The notes under the pieces: generated by a model
What the model saw: only the letters and a program-made list of their open reading frames with translations
Database searches by the model: none
Told to the model about the DNA's origin: nothing
In this document: positions 7,670 to 14,667 of the stretch, piece by piece
Layout of the letters: every line of letters starts with the position of its first letter
Numbering within the stretch: the first letter of the stretch is position 1
Origin: an uncultured Sutterella sp.
GTDB lineage: Bacteria; Pseudomonadota; Gammaproteobacteria; Burkholderiales; Burkholderiaceae_F
Length of the DNA stretch: 64,000 nucleotides
Reading direction: 5' to 3'
NCBI GenBank assembly: GCA_902463725.1
Contig: CABQGK010000011.1
Location: 15,051-79,050 of the forward strand
Program-made: the position numbers and the translations under genes

Positions 7670-8416
7670 TTATTCAGCAAACCAGTTGTCGTGGATCTTC
7701 TTGAGTTCACCCGAGGCCTTCAGCTCTTCATAGGCTTTGTTGAGGGCTTCGAGCAACTTGGTGTTGCCCTTCTTGACAGCAATACCATAGTTTTCGGCGT
7801 CAGCTGTTTCCTTAGAGAGTTGGAAGTTCTTGGCCTGAGCAGGCTTGCTCTTGAGGAAGTATGCAAGCACAGGGCGGTCAAGCACCACAGCTACAGAGGA
7901 GTGACCCGAGGAGAGATCCATAAAGGCTTCACTCGTGGTGTTGAAGGTGAGAACCTTCGCACCGAGCGTCTTCTTAGCGTAGTCAGCGCCCGTGTTACCA
8001 ATCTGAGCAGCGATGGTCTTGCCCTTGAGGGATTCGAAAGTTGGATACTTCTCGGCGTTGCTCTTGAGCGTCAGATACGCAAGGCCAGATTCATAGTAGG
8101 GGGTTGTGAAGTCAACCTTTTTCTGGCGTTCTTCGGTAATGGAGATACCAGCGATCGCCGCGTCAATGGTCCCAACCGAGAGGGCAGGGATCAGGGCATC
8201 AAAGCCCATGCTCTGAACTTCCACTTCATAGCCCGCTTTTTTGCCGATGGCTTTGATGAGTTCGATGTCATAGCCCGTGACTTTATTGGTCTTGGTGTCG
8301 AGGAACTCAAACGGCGCAAAGGTAGGTTCCGTGCCGACGCGAAGTTTTTCAGCGGCAAAAGCAGAACCAACGAGTGTGCTCATCAGAGCGGCGGCGAGGA
8401 CGATTTTCTTGAACAT
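7670..8416 (-). CDS. glnH: Glutamine/polar amino acid ABC transporter periplasmic binding protein
   Basis: Family 3 solute-binding protein delivering an amino acid to the GlnP-type permease. The N-terminus MFKKIVLAAALMSTLVGSAFA is a typical Sec signal peptide cleaved after AFA. Family motifs are GTEPTFAPFEF, GYDIELIKAIGKKAG, AAIAGISITEERQKKVDFTTPYY and GIAVKKGN. The ATG at 8416 has TGGGAG upstream and gives 248 aa, equal to E. coli GlnH. Substrate specificity (Gln, Glu/Asp, His) cannot be fixed from sequence. Confidence 0.9.
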   Translation of the reverse strand: MFKKIVLAAALMSTLVGSAFAAEKLRVGTEPTFAPFEFLDTKTNKVTGYDIELIKAIGKKAGYEVEVQSMGFDALIPALSVGTIDAAIAGISITEERQKKVDFTTPYYESGLAYLTLKSNAEKYPTFESLKGKTIAAQIGNTGADYAKKTLGAKVLTFNTTSEAFMDLSSGHSSVAVVLDRPVLAYFLKSKPAQAKNFQLSKETADAENYGIAVKKGNTKLLEALNKAYEELKASGELKKIHDNWFAE

Positions 8417-8649
8417 GGTGTGAACTCCCAAATGGTTGACGTGTGTGTCTTCATGGACTCATCAGAGGGGGATCTGATGTCGTGAGAGTCACTATAGCTA
8501 AAGAAAGTCACGCCTGTTTCGGTTTATTACCTAGATTTTTTGACTCTTTTTCGTTTTTTTGCCTCGAACGCGGATCGGTTGGCGATTTGCAAAAATAAAG
8601 CCACCAATAGTCGACAAATCAGACTTTTTGTTCGACAAGCTCGATGCGT

Positions 8650-9375
8650 TTAGTGTTGCGAATTGCGTCCCACTTGACGTTCCCAGCGTTTGATGGCCCA
8701 GCCTGCGCGCTGTGCTTCTTTTTCAAGGATTGGGTCAGGGTTAACACAGATGCAGTCTCCTGCTGCATGGGCAAGCGGAAGATCATTGTGGCTGTCGGTG
8801 AAGAAGACCACGTCATCTAACGTCTTTCCAAGCGCGGCAACGGCGCGTTTACAGCAGTGAATTTTCCCTGACTGGAAGGGCGCAATGCCGATCACATCTG
8901 CCGTGAGATGGTTGTCTCGCACGGCAAGCTCGACACCATAGGCCTCGTCAATACCAAAGAGTTGACTGGCAACGGGCTTTACCAGAAAAGCGTTGGAGGC
9001 GGAGATGATCATCACCTCTATGCCGAGCGCGCGTGCTTGGGCGATGGCGTCGATCCCTTCTTGGTAGACGGTATGCGCAATGAACTCATCGATGAAGCGT
9101 TGCACATGTTCATTGAGTGCATCCATCGTGAGCCAGCCGAAAAAAGGTACCACTTGCCGGAGGTAGTCGTCGATATCGAGGTTGCCCGCATGGTAGCGAC
9201 GTTCCATTTCTTCGTCGACTTTGAGAAAGGCGCCGAGATCTCGAATGAGCTCATGTTTGATGAGGTAGGGGGTCCAATCGGCTGTCACATCGCCGCCGAT
9301 CAGGGTATGGTCAAGATCGAAAACGCAGATGCTTGGCAGTTTTTGCGTAGCGGGAATGGGGCGGAAGAGGGACAT
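8650..9375 (-). CDS. HAD-IB family (SerB-like) phosphatase
   Basis: Haloacid dehalogenase-type phosphohydrolase, subfamily IB. Motif I is VFDLDHTLIGGD (nucleophile and acid Asp), motif II is MIISASNAF, and motif III/IV is DVVFFTDSHNDLPLAHAAG. An alpha-helical cap of the SerB/YfdB type lies between motif I and II. The ATG at 9375 (MSLFRPIPATQK) has AAGGAG upstream; an upstream extension to 9411 is less likely. At 241 aa it fits the betaproteobacterial 'HAD-IB hypothetical' group, whose members are often named phosphoserine or histidinol-phosphate phosphatases. The substrate is unknown. Confidence 0.85.
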   Translation of the reverse strand: MSLFRPIPATQKLPSICVFDLDHTLIGGDVTADWTPYLIKHELIRDLGAFLKVDEEMERRYHAGNLDIDDYLRQVVPFFGWLTMDALNEHVQRFIDEFIAHTVYQEGIDAIAQARALGIEVMIISASNAFLVKPVASQLFGIDEAYGVELAVRDNHLTADVIGIAPFQSGKIHCCKRAVAALGKTLDDVVFFTDSHNDLPLAHAAGDCICVNPDPILEKEAQRAGWAIKRWERQVGRNSQH

Positions 9376-9510
9376 GTTGGAAGACTCCTTGAGAAGGGCG
9401 GGGCGGAACATAGCCGCCCAAGAGTCTATCCATTATGCCTGAGAGTTGATCCCTGCGCCGCAAGGTTAAGTGCGCGGCGCAGAGCGGGATAGGTACTGAG
9501 AGATGCGGGT

Positions 9511-10293
9511 TCAATCCTCGACAATCAACGTGACTGTTTGGTTGAGTGCGCCACTGAAAGTGGCTTCATAGCGCCCTGCAACGAGTTTGGGCGGCACAAA
9601 GAAAGTTCCCGTCGAGACGGTTGTTCCAGCCTTCAACTCGCGGCCGTGACGAGCGAGGGCTTTAAGGAGCCACTGCAAGGCATTGATCGGGTTGCCGAGC
9701 ACCTCGGTGGCATCGCCCGAGCGCAGCGGGGCGCCGTCAAGCGTGAGTTCAACATGAATGTCAGCGAGGTCAGCCACGCTCAGGTTCGCGCCATCGATAG
9801 CTTCCCCCGTGAGGATGTAGCCGCTCACAGCGCAGTCAGCAACAACGAGATATTTGTTGAGTTTCGGAAACCATGCTTTGAAGCGAGCATCGGGAACTTC
9901 TATATCACCAGCGATGGTTACGCGGGACAGCAACTCCTCGTCAGAGAGCCCCGTGGTGAGATCTTCTTTCGCCGTCATGGCAAGTTCGACCTCGATCAAG
10001 GGCTCGTTCATGTCGGTAAGGCTCAGGGTGCAGGGAGAGGGGAGGACATGCGAGGGGATATTTTCTCCGTAGAGTGGCTCATTGGTGCCGAACATACGCT
10101 GAGTTTGTTCACTCGTGAGCGAGATTTTGTAGCCGCCTGTACCCTCGCCTTTGAGCGCGGCCACCCTCTCCTGCACGCGGTAAGCAGCGCCGAAATCATT
10201 CAAGATGTCGGCGCACTCGTCCATGTTGAGCGGGGCATTGTTTTTCCAAGCGTCAAAAAGCTTCTGTGCGAGCGAGTTTTCCTGATCTGTCAT
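9511..10293 (-). CDS. 2-keto-4-pentenoate hydratase / fumarylacetoacetase-fold protein (MhpD-like)
   Basis: Member of the FAA-hydrolase fold hydratase/decarboxylase group, 260 aa like MhpD. Visible family features are GGYKISLTSEQTQRMFGTNEPLYG near residue 52 (motif split by the lid), IEVELAMT with the metal-binding acidic residues around 100, and VLGNPINALQWLLKALARHG in the C-terminal half. No other aromatic meta-cleavage genes are nearby, so the pathway role is open; it may instead be a decarboxylase or oxaloacetate tautomerase-like enzyme. It is the last host gene before attL. Confidence 0.8.
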   Translation of the reverse strand: MTDQENSLAQKLFDAWKNNAPLNMDECADILNDFGAAYRVQERVAALKGEGTGGYKISLTSEQTQRMFGTNEPLYGENIPSHVLPSPCTLSLTDMNEPLIEVELAMTAKEDLTTGLSDEELLSRVTIAGDIEVPDARFKAWFPKLNKYLVVADCAVSGYILTGEAIDGANLSVADLADIHVELTLDGAPLRSGDATEVLGNPINALQWLLKALARHGRELKAGTTVSTGTFFVPPKLVAGRYEATFSGALNQTVTLIVED

Positions 10294-10696
10294 CTAGTCT
10301 TAGCGCGAAAAGCAGTCCATGACGCTCAAGCGCCACCTCCATGGGAAAAGGTTCAATGAGATACTCCCACTACCCAATAGCGGGCACGCATGGGATTTCA
10401 TCTACTCTACTGGAAAAATTGGTCGCTTCGGGGGGCGCGCACAAGGAAGTTGAGTGCTACGCTGCCCGCATCAAATGCTCTCGGAGAAAGTCTCTACTGA
10501 GTTCGTGTAGCACAAGGCTCGCTTGTTAGCTCGATGAGCAAGACAAGGTGATTTCGGCGTACTCAATGTCAATAGGGTGCGCGGTGATGAGAAGTACGTG
10601 TATGAAGGAAAAGGTGTCGAGTTTGTCGTTAACCTTATGACAAACCTTATGGCACTTTTTTGAGATCAGCACAAACGCTTGTGCTAAAAGAGGAAA
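10294..10696. other. Host-side gene-free stretch up to attL
   Basis: No convincing gene. The only structured element is an inverted copy of the integrase arm-like repeat at 10630-10659. A minus-strand frame through 10526-10846 crosses the attachment core and the repeats and shows no protein-like pattern. Confidence 0.6.
10630..10659 (-). repeat. Arm-type repeat, inverted copy on the host side of attL
   Basis: Matches the 30-bp repeats at 10755 and 48869 in inverted orientation with one mismatch (29/30). Each repeat is itself a tandem of the unit GCCATAAGGTT. Confidence 0.75.
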
Positions 10697-10710
10697 TGGC
10701 GGAAGGAGAG
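10697..10710 (+). repeat. attL core
   Basis: TGGCGGAAGGAGAG, identical to the 3'-terminal 14 bp (including CCA) of tRNA-Ser(GGA) at 49022-49035. It is followed by TCCGCC, which also makes a small hairpin with GGCGGA of the core. Confidence 0.8.
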
Positions 10711-10754
10711 TCCGCCGATTGGCGTTGATTTTATTGTGTTTTTTCAGATATAAG

Positions 10755-10784
10755 AAAAGTGCCATAAGGTTTGCCATAAGGTTA
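10755..10784 (+). repeat. Arm-type repeat inside attL
   Basis: 30 bp identical to 48869-48898. It contains two GCCATAAGGTT units. The position just inside the attachment core suggests an integrase or excisionase arm-binding site. Confidence 0.75.
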
Positions 10785-10821
10785 AATGGCACTGAAAAAA
10801 CCGACATTCTCAACTGTCCGC

Positions 10822-11184
10822 TTACCTTTTGATGTGCGTTGTGCACTGCTTAAGCCGTGCCGCTAGGTTATCAATATCCCGTTGATTGAGCTTCATAGTG
10901 GCTAGACTGGCCACTAGGTATTGATGCGCTTTGCTGAGTCCGTCTAACGGTATCTTGCCATTAGAAACATCAGCCGCCACTCGTAGCCCCTCGACTTTGA
11001 CGCCGCGAGAGTCAAAGAATGCCGATATCTTCTCTAGCATCGAATCGGACATCTTCTTTTCGCCTCTCAACACCATACTCACAAACGAGCATGAGACACC
11101 GATGGATTGCGCCAGCTCAGCGGCTGTAGAGTCGCAATCTATGAGCGCTTTTCTCACCAATTTGTTCAATGTCACTGCTTTCAT
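10822..11184 (-). CDS. XRE-family helix-turn-helix regulator
   Basis: Small DNA-binding protein of unknown target. Residues about 18-50 (TAAELAQSIGVSCSFVSMVLRGEKKMSDSML, shown in part) form a lambda-repressor-like HTH, followed by an amphipathic C-terminal half of about 60 residues. The ATG at 11184 is preceded by GGGAGTGAGG and gives 120 aa; a longer frame to 11268 has no ribosome site. It is the leftmost prophage gene, downstream of Rz/Rz1 and between the late region and attL, where accessory (moron) genes usually sit. It might bind the operator-like repeats at 12554-12703, but nothing shows this directly. Confidence 0.75.
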   Translation of the reverse strand: MKAVTLNKLVRKALIDCDSTAAELAQSIGVSCSFVSMVLRGEKKMSDSMLEKISAFFDSRGVKVEGLRVAADVSNGKIPLDGLSKAHQYLVASLATMKLNQRDIDNLAARLKQCTTHIKR

Positions 11185-11272
11185 CCTCACTCCCTTGTGT
11201 ACCGTAAAACGCGTCTCGGTGTACGCAAAAATTCTTGTGTCAATCAAAAGGCGTTGTAGTTGACACAAGCAA

Positions 11273-11719
11273 CTATTTCACCACGTCCACTAGCGCGTCA
11301 TGCTCTGCTCCATGTCGGAGTAAAAGCCCTTCACCTTCTGTAGCCAATCCTGCACCCTCTGCGAGTAACTCTGAGCATCGGGCAAGTGCTTGACGGTCAG
11401 CTGTGGCGGTATCGGCTTTTGCTCGGGACTGTAAACGGGTGTTTGCGTTGCGCACCCGCTCAAGCTCAGCGCCACGATCACGAGCAAGATTATTTGCACG
11501 GTTAAGCTGGTCAAGTAAATCACCAGTGGCTTGAGATAGCTTTTCATTATTTTCCCTCCTTGCGTTAGCGAGCGCTTCAAGCGCGGCACGGTCTTTAGCC
11601 CTAATCGTTTCTTCGAGCGTGTCGATGTGCCCATTAGCCGCCCACAGGCATGCCGCGAGCACGGCAATAGCGGCGCGTAGTGCCCATAGCCGAATAGTTG
11701 AAAAAGATAAATTCAGCAT
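11273..11719 (-). CDS. Rz-like inner-membrane spanin
   Basis: Lysis protein that fuses inner and outer membranes together with Rz1. The ATG at 11719 (MLNLSFSTIRLW) follows TTGGAG; a TTG four codons upstream is less likely. Residues about 8-28 form an N-terminal membrane anchor, followed by a long charged, probably coiled-coil periplasmic domain to about residue 110. At 148 aa it is the usual i-spanin size. An Rz1 gene lies inside it in another frame. It is separated from the endolysin by hicAB, an unusual interruption. Confidence 0.85.
   Translation of the reverse strand: MLNLSFSTIRLWALRAAIAVLAACLWAANGHIDTLEETIRAKDRAALEALANARRENNEKLSQATGDLLDQLNRANNLARDRGAELERVRNANTRLQSRAKADTATADRQALARCSELLAEGAGLATEGEGLLLRHGAEHDALVDVVK
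11290..11547 (-). CDS. Rz1-like outer-membrane lipoprotein spanin, nested in Rz
   Basis: 85-aa lipoprotein encoded wholly within Rz in another frame. The ATG at 11547 is preceded by a strong AAGGAGGG site. Residues 8-31 are a signal peptide ending in the lipobox LSLSGC with Cys32 as the lipidated residue. The mature part begins ATQTPVYSPEQKPIPPQL, proline-rich as in other o-spanins. Nested Rz/Rz1 pairs are typical of lambdoid phages. Confidence 0.85.
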   Translation of the reverse strand: MKSYLKPLVIYLTSLTVQIILLVIVALSLSGCATQTPVYSPEQKPIPPQLTVKHLPDAQSYSQRVQDWLQKVKGFYSDMEQSMTR

Positions 11720-11771
11720 TCTGTACTCCAAAAAAAATAGCCCAATGAAACTTAATTCGTAGGGCTATATA

Positions 11772-11800
11772 TTGACAATTCTAGTTGTATTGTATATAAT
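11772..11800 (+). promoter_or_regulatory. Consensus sigma-70 promoter of hicAB with overlapping palindrome
   Basis: TTGACA at 11772-11777, a 17-base spacer and TATAAT at 11795-11800, a perfect consensus promoter. TTGTAT at 11787-11792 and ATACAA at 11799-11804 form an inverted repeat over the -10 box, a likely HicB operator. Confidence 0.8.
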
Positions 11801-11831
11801 ACAAGTATGTTCAATAACTACAGGAGATCAA

Positions 11832-12005
11832 GTGAAAACCGCCGAGCTTATCCGAATCCTAAGGAAAAGCGGCGCTACTTTAAAACGTCATGGGAGAAGT
11901 CATGATCTGTGGGAAAGAAACGGAATCCAAACCACAGTACCACGACACCCAAAAGTAAAAGACAGCACCGCTAAGTCAATTTTAAAGGATTTAGGTATCC
12001 GCTAA
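11832..12005 (+). CDS. hicA: HicA-family mRNA interferase toxin
   Basis: Ribosome-associated mRNA-cleaving toxin of a type II toxin-antitoxin system. The GTG at 11832 (VKTAELIRILRKSGA) has AGGAG five bases upstream and gives 57 aa, the normal HicA size. The dsRNA-binding-like fold shows LKRHGRSHDLWER with the catalytic His, then TVPRHPK and a C-terminal GTxxSILKDLGI-like helix (here STAKSILKDLGI). It is cotranscribed with hicB. The pair runs opposite to the surrounding late genes and looks like an inserted moron. Confidence 0.9.
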   Translation: MKTAELIRILRKSGATLKRHGRSHDLWERNGIQTTVPRHPKVKDSTAKSILKDLGIR

Positions 12006-12011
12006 CTAATC

Positions 12012-12029
12012 CCCCCTCTTCTGAGGGGG
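12012..12029 (+). terminator. Hairpin between hicA and hicB
   Basis: CCCCCTC pairs with GAGGGGG (7 bp, 4-base loop) followed by only a weak T-rich stretch. It may attenuate hicB expression or protect the hicA message. Confidence 0.45.
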
Positions 12030-12053
12030 TGCGGTTTATCTCTTGAAACCATT

Positions 12054-12497
12054 ATGAAATTATCTGACTACCTTGCATACCCGCTCACGATAACTAAAGG
12101 CAATGACTCAGGGTACACAATTACTATTGATGGCATTCCTGGCGCTATTACTGAGTCGCCTGATGAAAATGGGATAGAGGAATGGGCGTTAGCGTGCTTT
12201 TTAGATTTTGCGGATTTTGCCTTCAGTAGGAATAGAAGTATTCCAGTTGCCCAAAAGGCAAAAAATGGGCAAAAAACACTCAATCTACCCGCTATTGTCG
12301 CCTTGAAAGTAATGCTCCAAAACGAGATGATCGCACAGGGAGTAACAAAAGCAGAATTGGCACGCCGAATTGGTGCATCTAATTCATCCGTAAGTCAGTC
12401 GCTTACGTTATACCGTAGCAATACTAAGTTAGATACGCTTTTTCTAGCCTTTCATGCGCTCGGGTTAACGCCAGATATTGTTATCAGCGCAACCTAG
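12054..12497 (+). CDS. hicB: HicB-family antitoxin with C-terminal HTH
   Basis: Antitoxin that neutralises HicA and represses the hicAB promoter. Residues 1-70 form the partial RNase H-like HicB domain (YPLTITKGNDSGYTITI, then GIPGAITES). Residues about 85-147 hold a Cro/CI-type HTH (GVTKAELARRIGASNSSVSQSL), giving 147 aa. It starts 48 bases after hicA, separated by a GC-rich hairpin. The likely operator is the palindrome over the promoter at 11787-11804. Confidence 0.9.
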   Translation: MKLSDYLAYPLTITKGNDSGYTITIDGIPGAITESPDENGIEEWALACFLDFADFAFSRNRSIPVAQKAKNGQKTLNLPAIVALKVMLQNEMIAQGVTKAELARRIGASNSSVSQSLTLYRSNTKLDTLFLAFHALGLTPDIVISAT

Positions 12498-12506
12498 CCT
12501 CACACT

Positions 12507-12535
12507 CCCCGCCTGAGAAATAGGTGGGGATTTTT
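12507..12535 (+). terminator. Terminator of hicAB
   Basis: CCCCGCCT pairs with AGGTGGGG (one G-U pair) followed by ATTTTT, 10 bases after the hicB stop. Confidence 0.75.
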
Positions 12536-12553
12536 CTACCGAAAAAGAAATAG

Positions 12554-12703
12554 TCAACCATTAACTTCTAATGCTTGACCATTTGCGCGTGTAATGGTTG
12601 ACCATTAGAAGGCGCGAAATCAGGGCGTTTGCGGGCGTAATAGTGAAATATTTGACCATTAACTTCTAATGGTTGAGTATTTGAAGCGTAATGGTTGACC
12701 ATT
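12554..12703. repeat. Cluster of palindromic operator-like repeats
   Basis: The palindrome AATGGTTGACCATT (half-sites AATGGT/ACCATT, 2-base centre) occurs intact at 12593-12606 and 12690-12703. Half-site variants occur at 12554-12563, 12575-12583, 12652-12660 and 12667-12676, several joined by the spacer ACTTC. There is no gene in 12498-12775. The arrangement looks like a multi-operator or iteron array. Confidence 0.75.
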
Positions 12704-12775
12704 TGGTGGCGCATAGTGCTCATAGCTCAATCAAACTTGCTAGGGACAATTTGTCCCTAGGTAGACCACTAATGC

Positions 12776-12964
12776 CTACCACCACTTGAACACGAAATTC
12801 GCAAACAGAATGAGCCCGAGCGCGATTGCTCCCGTCCCTCCTATCATGATTGCCAGTAATGCCCACCATCGAAATATGCGCACTACAAACGGCAGGCTTT
12901 TGTCTTCCGTCATAAATATGCCTTTCCACGAGATCGTGGATAAGAAACTGGTTAGAATATCCAT
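12776..12964 (-). CDS. Small phage membrane protein (possible second holin or antiholin)
   Basis: 62 aa with one clear membrane span near the C-terminus (LLAIMIGGTGAIALGLILFA) ending FVFKWW. The ATG at 12964 follows TTAGGAGG; an internal ATG at 12913 would give 45 aa. A perfect CAGACGC/GCGTCTG hairpin lies just before the ribosome site and might affect initiation. It sits downstream of the endolysin in the lysis region, which suggests a lysis role, but no family is recognised. Confidence 0.55.
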   Translation of the reverse strand: MDILTSFLSTISWKGIFMTEDKSLPFVVRIFRWWALLAIMIGGTGAIALGLILFANFVFKWW

Positions 12965-13011
12965 AGACCTCCTAACAGACGCCAATAGCGTCTGTACCTC
13001 AGTGCTAAGGT

Positions 13012-13051
13012 CAACAAAAAAGCCAGCCGAGATTGCCCTCTCAGCTGGCTT
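13012..13051 (-). terminator. Terminator after the endolysin gene
   Basis: AAGCCAGC and GAGA pair with TCTC and GCTGGCTT around a TTGCCC loop; on the minus strand it continues into TTTTTGTTG. Confidence 0.75.
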
Positions 13052-13099
13052 AACTTATAATTAGCCAATGAACAAATGATTTTGTATAAATCGCTTGAG

Positions 13100-13131
13100 C
13101 CCCATCCGATAAAAGTCGGGTGGGGTTTTTT
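13100..13131 (+). terminator. Plus-strand terminator facing the endolysin gene
   Basis: CCCCATCCG pairs with CGGGTGGGG (one G-U pair), then TTTTTT. No plus-strand gene precedes it closely. It could protect the lysis genes from opposing transcription or end a short RNA (see findings). Confidence 0.7.
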
Positions 13132-13590
13132 CTACCTCAGGCATCGCGCTCGCTCTTCCTCACGCCTGTTCGCTAGCCCCGTTAACCGCTTCCCCTTGAA
13201 GTACGCCCAGCGCGGCAACTCTTCACACGCCCCTACGTAATCCCCTGCATTCAACTTCTTCACCAACGTTGACGAACAAAACGCCGATCCTCCCACGTTG
13301 TACGCAAAGCTCACGTAGCTGTCGTACTCATTCTGCGTTAGCGGCACTCTCACACAACGCTTCACAGCTTCCTCTGCACGCGCAAGATCAGCCGCTAAGT
13401 ACTCAAGCCCTGTTAGCGGGTTGATCTTCTGCCCAACCCTAAGATCAGCCCCAGTGTGCCCAAAACCAACAGTAGGCACATCGCCCGCCACTGGCACATA
13501 GACCGTCTCCGAATAACCCTCAAAGTTGGCAACAGCAAGCATGCCCGCTGCACTCAACGACAAAGCACCAATGGCGAGCCGTACTTTCAT
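13132..13590 (-). CDS. Phage endolysin, lysozyme family GH24
   Basis: Muramidase that degrades peptidoglycan at lysis. The ATG at 13590 (MKVRLAIGALSLSAAGML) gives 152 aa. The first 20 residues are hydrophobic, so this may be a signal-anchor-release endolysin. The catalytic core FEGYSETVY then GDVPTVGFGHTG shows the Glu, Asp and Thr triad, and YDSYVSFAYNVGGSAFCSSTLVKKLN is the conserved lower helix region. It overlaps the holin stop by 4 bases (ATGA). Confidence 0.88.
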   Translation of the reverse strand: MKVRLAIGALSLSAAGMLAVANFEGYSETVYVPVAGDVPTVGFGHTGADLRVGQKINPLTGLEYLAADLARAEEAVKRCVRVPLTQNEYDSYVSFAYNVGGSAFCSSTLVKKLNAGDYVGACEELPRWAYFKGKRLTGLANRREEERARCLR

Positions 13591-13820
13591 TCTTTGTGCT
13601 CCTCTTTTCGTGCATCTTCGAGCACTTCCTTTCTCCAAGACCAAAGCTTGTAGGCGATGGACACCACCAAGCTCAAAGCGGTTAGTACATAGACGATGTC
13701 AGGAAAGCTATACCCCGCAATTGTCAACACGCTCACTGTTCCTCCTGCTACTGCTGGCGCGGTTTTCGTCATCGTCGCCCCTTCAATTGTTTCTTTTGCA
13801 ATTTCAACTTTGTTCATCAT
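13587..13820 (-). CDS. Holin
   Basis: Pore-forming inner-membrane protein that times lysis, 77 aa. The start is the ATG at 13820 or the adjacent one at 13817; GGAGGCGC lies just upstream, and two adjacent starts recall dual-start holins. One or two membrane segments lie at about 27-58 (GTVSVLTIAGYS, then DIVYVLTALSLVVSIAYKLW), and the tail is highly charged (RKEVLEDARKEEHKE). It overlaps the endolysin start, the standard holin-endolysin order. Confidence 0.8.
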   Translation of the reverse strand: MMNKVEIAKETIEGATMTKTAPAVAGGTVSVLTIAGYSFPDIVYVLTALSLVVSIAYKLWSWRKEVLEDARKEEHKE

Positions 13821-13844
13821 GCGCCTCCGAAGGACTCTTCACTG

Positions 13845-14306
13845 TCAATCAAAAACCGCACTATCAAGCAAAAAGCTAACGGTGTACCCATCCACAAACA
13901 AATGGTTCGGGACTTTTTCGAACTCAAGCTCAGCTCTGCTACCACTTAAGTTGGCTGGGTTCGTTCTTTTCACCTCAACTCCACGTCCGTCTACCCTTAG
14001 GTAAGTAACTAACTGCATATACACCTGACCAAAATGAGGGTATGAAGCGTTGAAGTAAGCGTATGTTTTGCCGCCATGGTCGGGGATTAATATCGCCTCG
14101 TCAAAGTTTGTGATATCGCTTTCGAGCATGCGATACATATTCAAATTGCCACTCCCTCTTACATCTATGGCTTTTATTTGGCCATCAACTAGGGTATATG
14201 GCCCCTCCTCGGGGTTCTCAGGGTTTTGCTCGAGGGTGAAAGTAACGAGTGCCTTAAATACTTCCCCGCTCGCACCCGTCCGTACTAGCAAAGGTTTGTT
14301 AAGCAT
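13845..14306 (-). CDS. Hypothetical phage protein (tail-fibre region)
   Basis: 153 aa, no family recognised. It is soluble, with no membrane segment. GAGG lies upstream of the ATG at 14306, which overlaps the end of the chaperone-like gene by 8 bases. The position between fibre assembly and lysis genes suggests a fibre-associated or receptor-binding accessory protein, which is inference from order only. Confidence 0.65.
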   Translation of the reverse strand: MLNKPLLVRTGASGEVFKALVTFTLEQNPENPEEGPYTLVDGQIKAIDVRGSGNLNMYRMLESDITNFDEAILIPDHGGKTYAYFNASYPHFGQVYMQLVTYLRVDGRGVEVKRTNPANLSGSRAELEFEKVPNHLFVDGYTVSFLLDSAVFD

Positions 14307-14664
14307 CTTTCAGTACCTCAGGGATTTCAGGCCAAGTGACTGCCTCAGGAAAACTTTCCTGTTCGGTAATGTCGCGTAGCGCAGTGCGATAGGCTTTCAC
14401 AGCCTCCAGTCCTTCCGCCGTCGATGGGTAGTCAGACATCATGTAATAGTCCGTCGCTCGCAGAAGCGCATCTCGACGCCGTCGAACAATAGCCGCCAAC
14501 TCAGTTGTGTCAGGCACAATATCCCGCTCAGACACGGTAACGCCAAGGGCATTGAGTAGTTCGTCAGACACGTTGTCTGAAAAGACCACATACGGCATTG
14601 CCGCTCTTAGCGCACTGAGCGCGGGGTATTCTTTTCCTTTAAATGTGTAGATCTTTTCTTTCAT
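14299..14664 (-). CDS. Phage tail assembly chaperone-like protein
   Basis: 121 aa. The C-terminal part RRRDALLRATDYYMMSDYP, then AYRTALRDITEQ and FPEAVTWPEIP, matches the phage tail assembly chaperone family that follows fibre genes (a conserved Arg/Asp helix and an FPxxVxWP motif). It probably assists folding or assembly of the fibre encoded immediately upstream, three bases away. The exact mechanism is not visible. Confidence 0.78.
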   Translation of the reverse strand: MKEKIYTFKGKEYPALSALRAAMPYVVFSDNVSDELLNALGVTVSERDIVPDTTELAAIVRRRRDALLRATDYYMMSDYPSTAEGLEAVKAYRTALRDITEQESFPEAVTWPEIPEVLKDA

Positions 14665-14667
14665 AAC

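Noticed and set aside
10526..10846. Open frame across the left prophage junction
   Set aside because: It spans the attachment core and arm repeats and overlaps the XRE gene end; the repeated peptide it encodes comes only from the DNA repeats.
12554..12703. CRISPR array
   Set aside because: Repeats are 9-14 bp palindromes at irregular spacing without unique spacers of constant length, and there are no cas genes.
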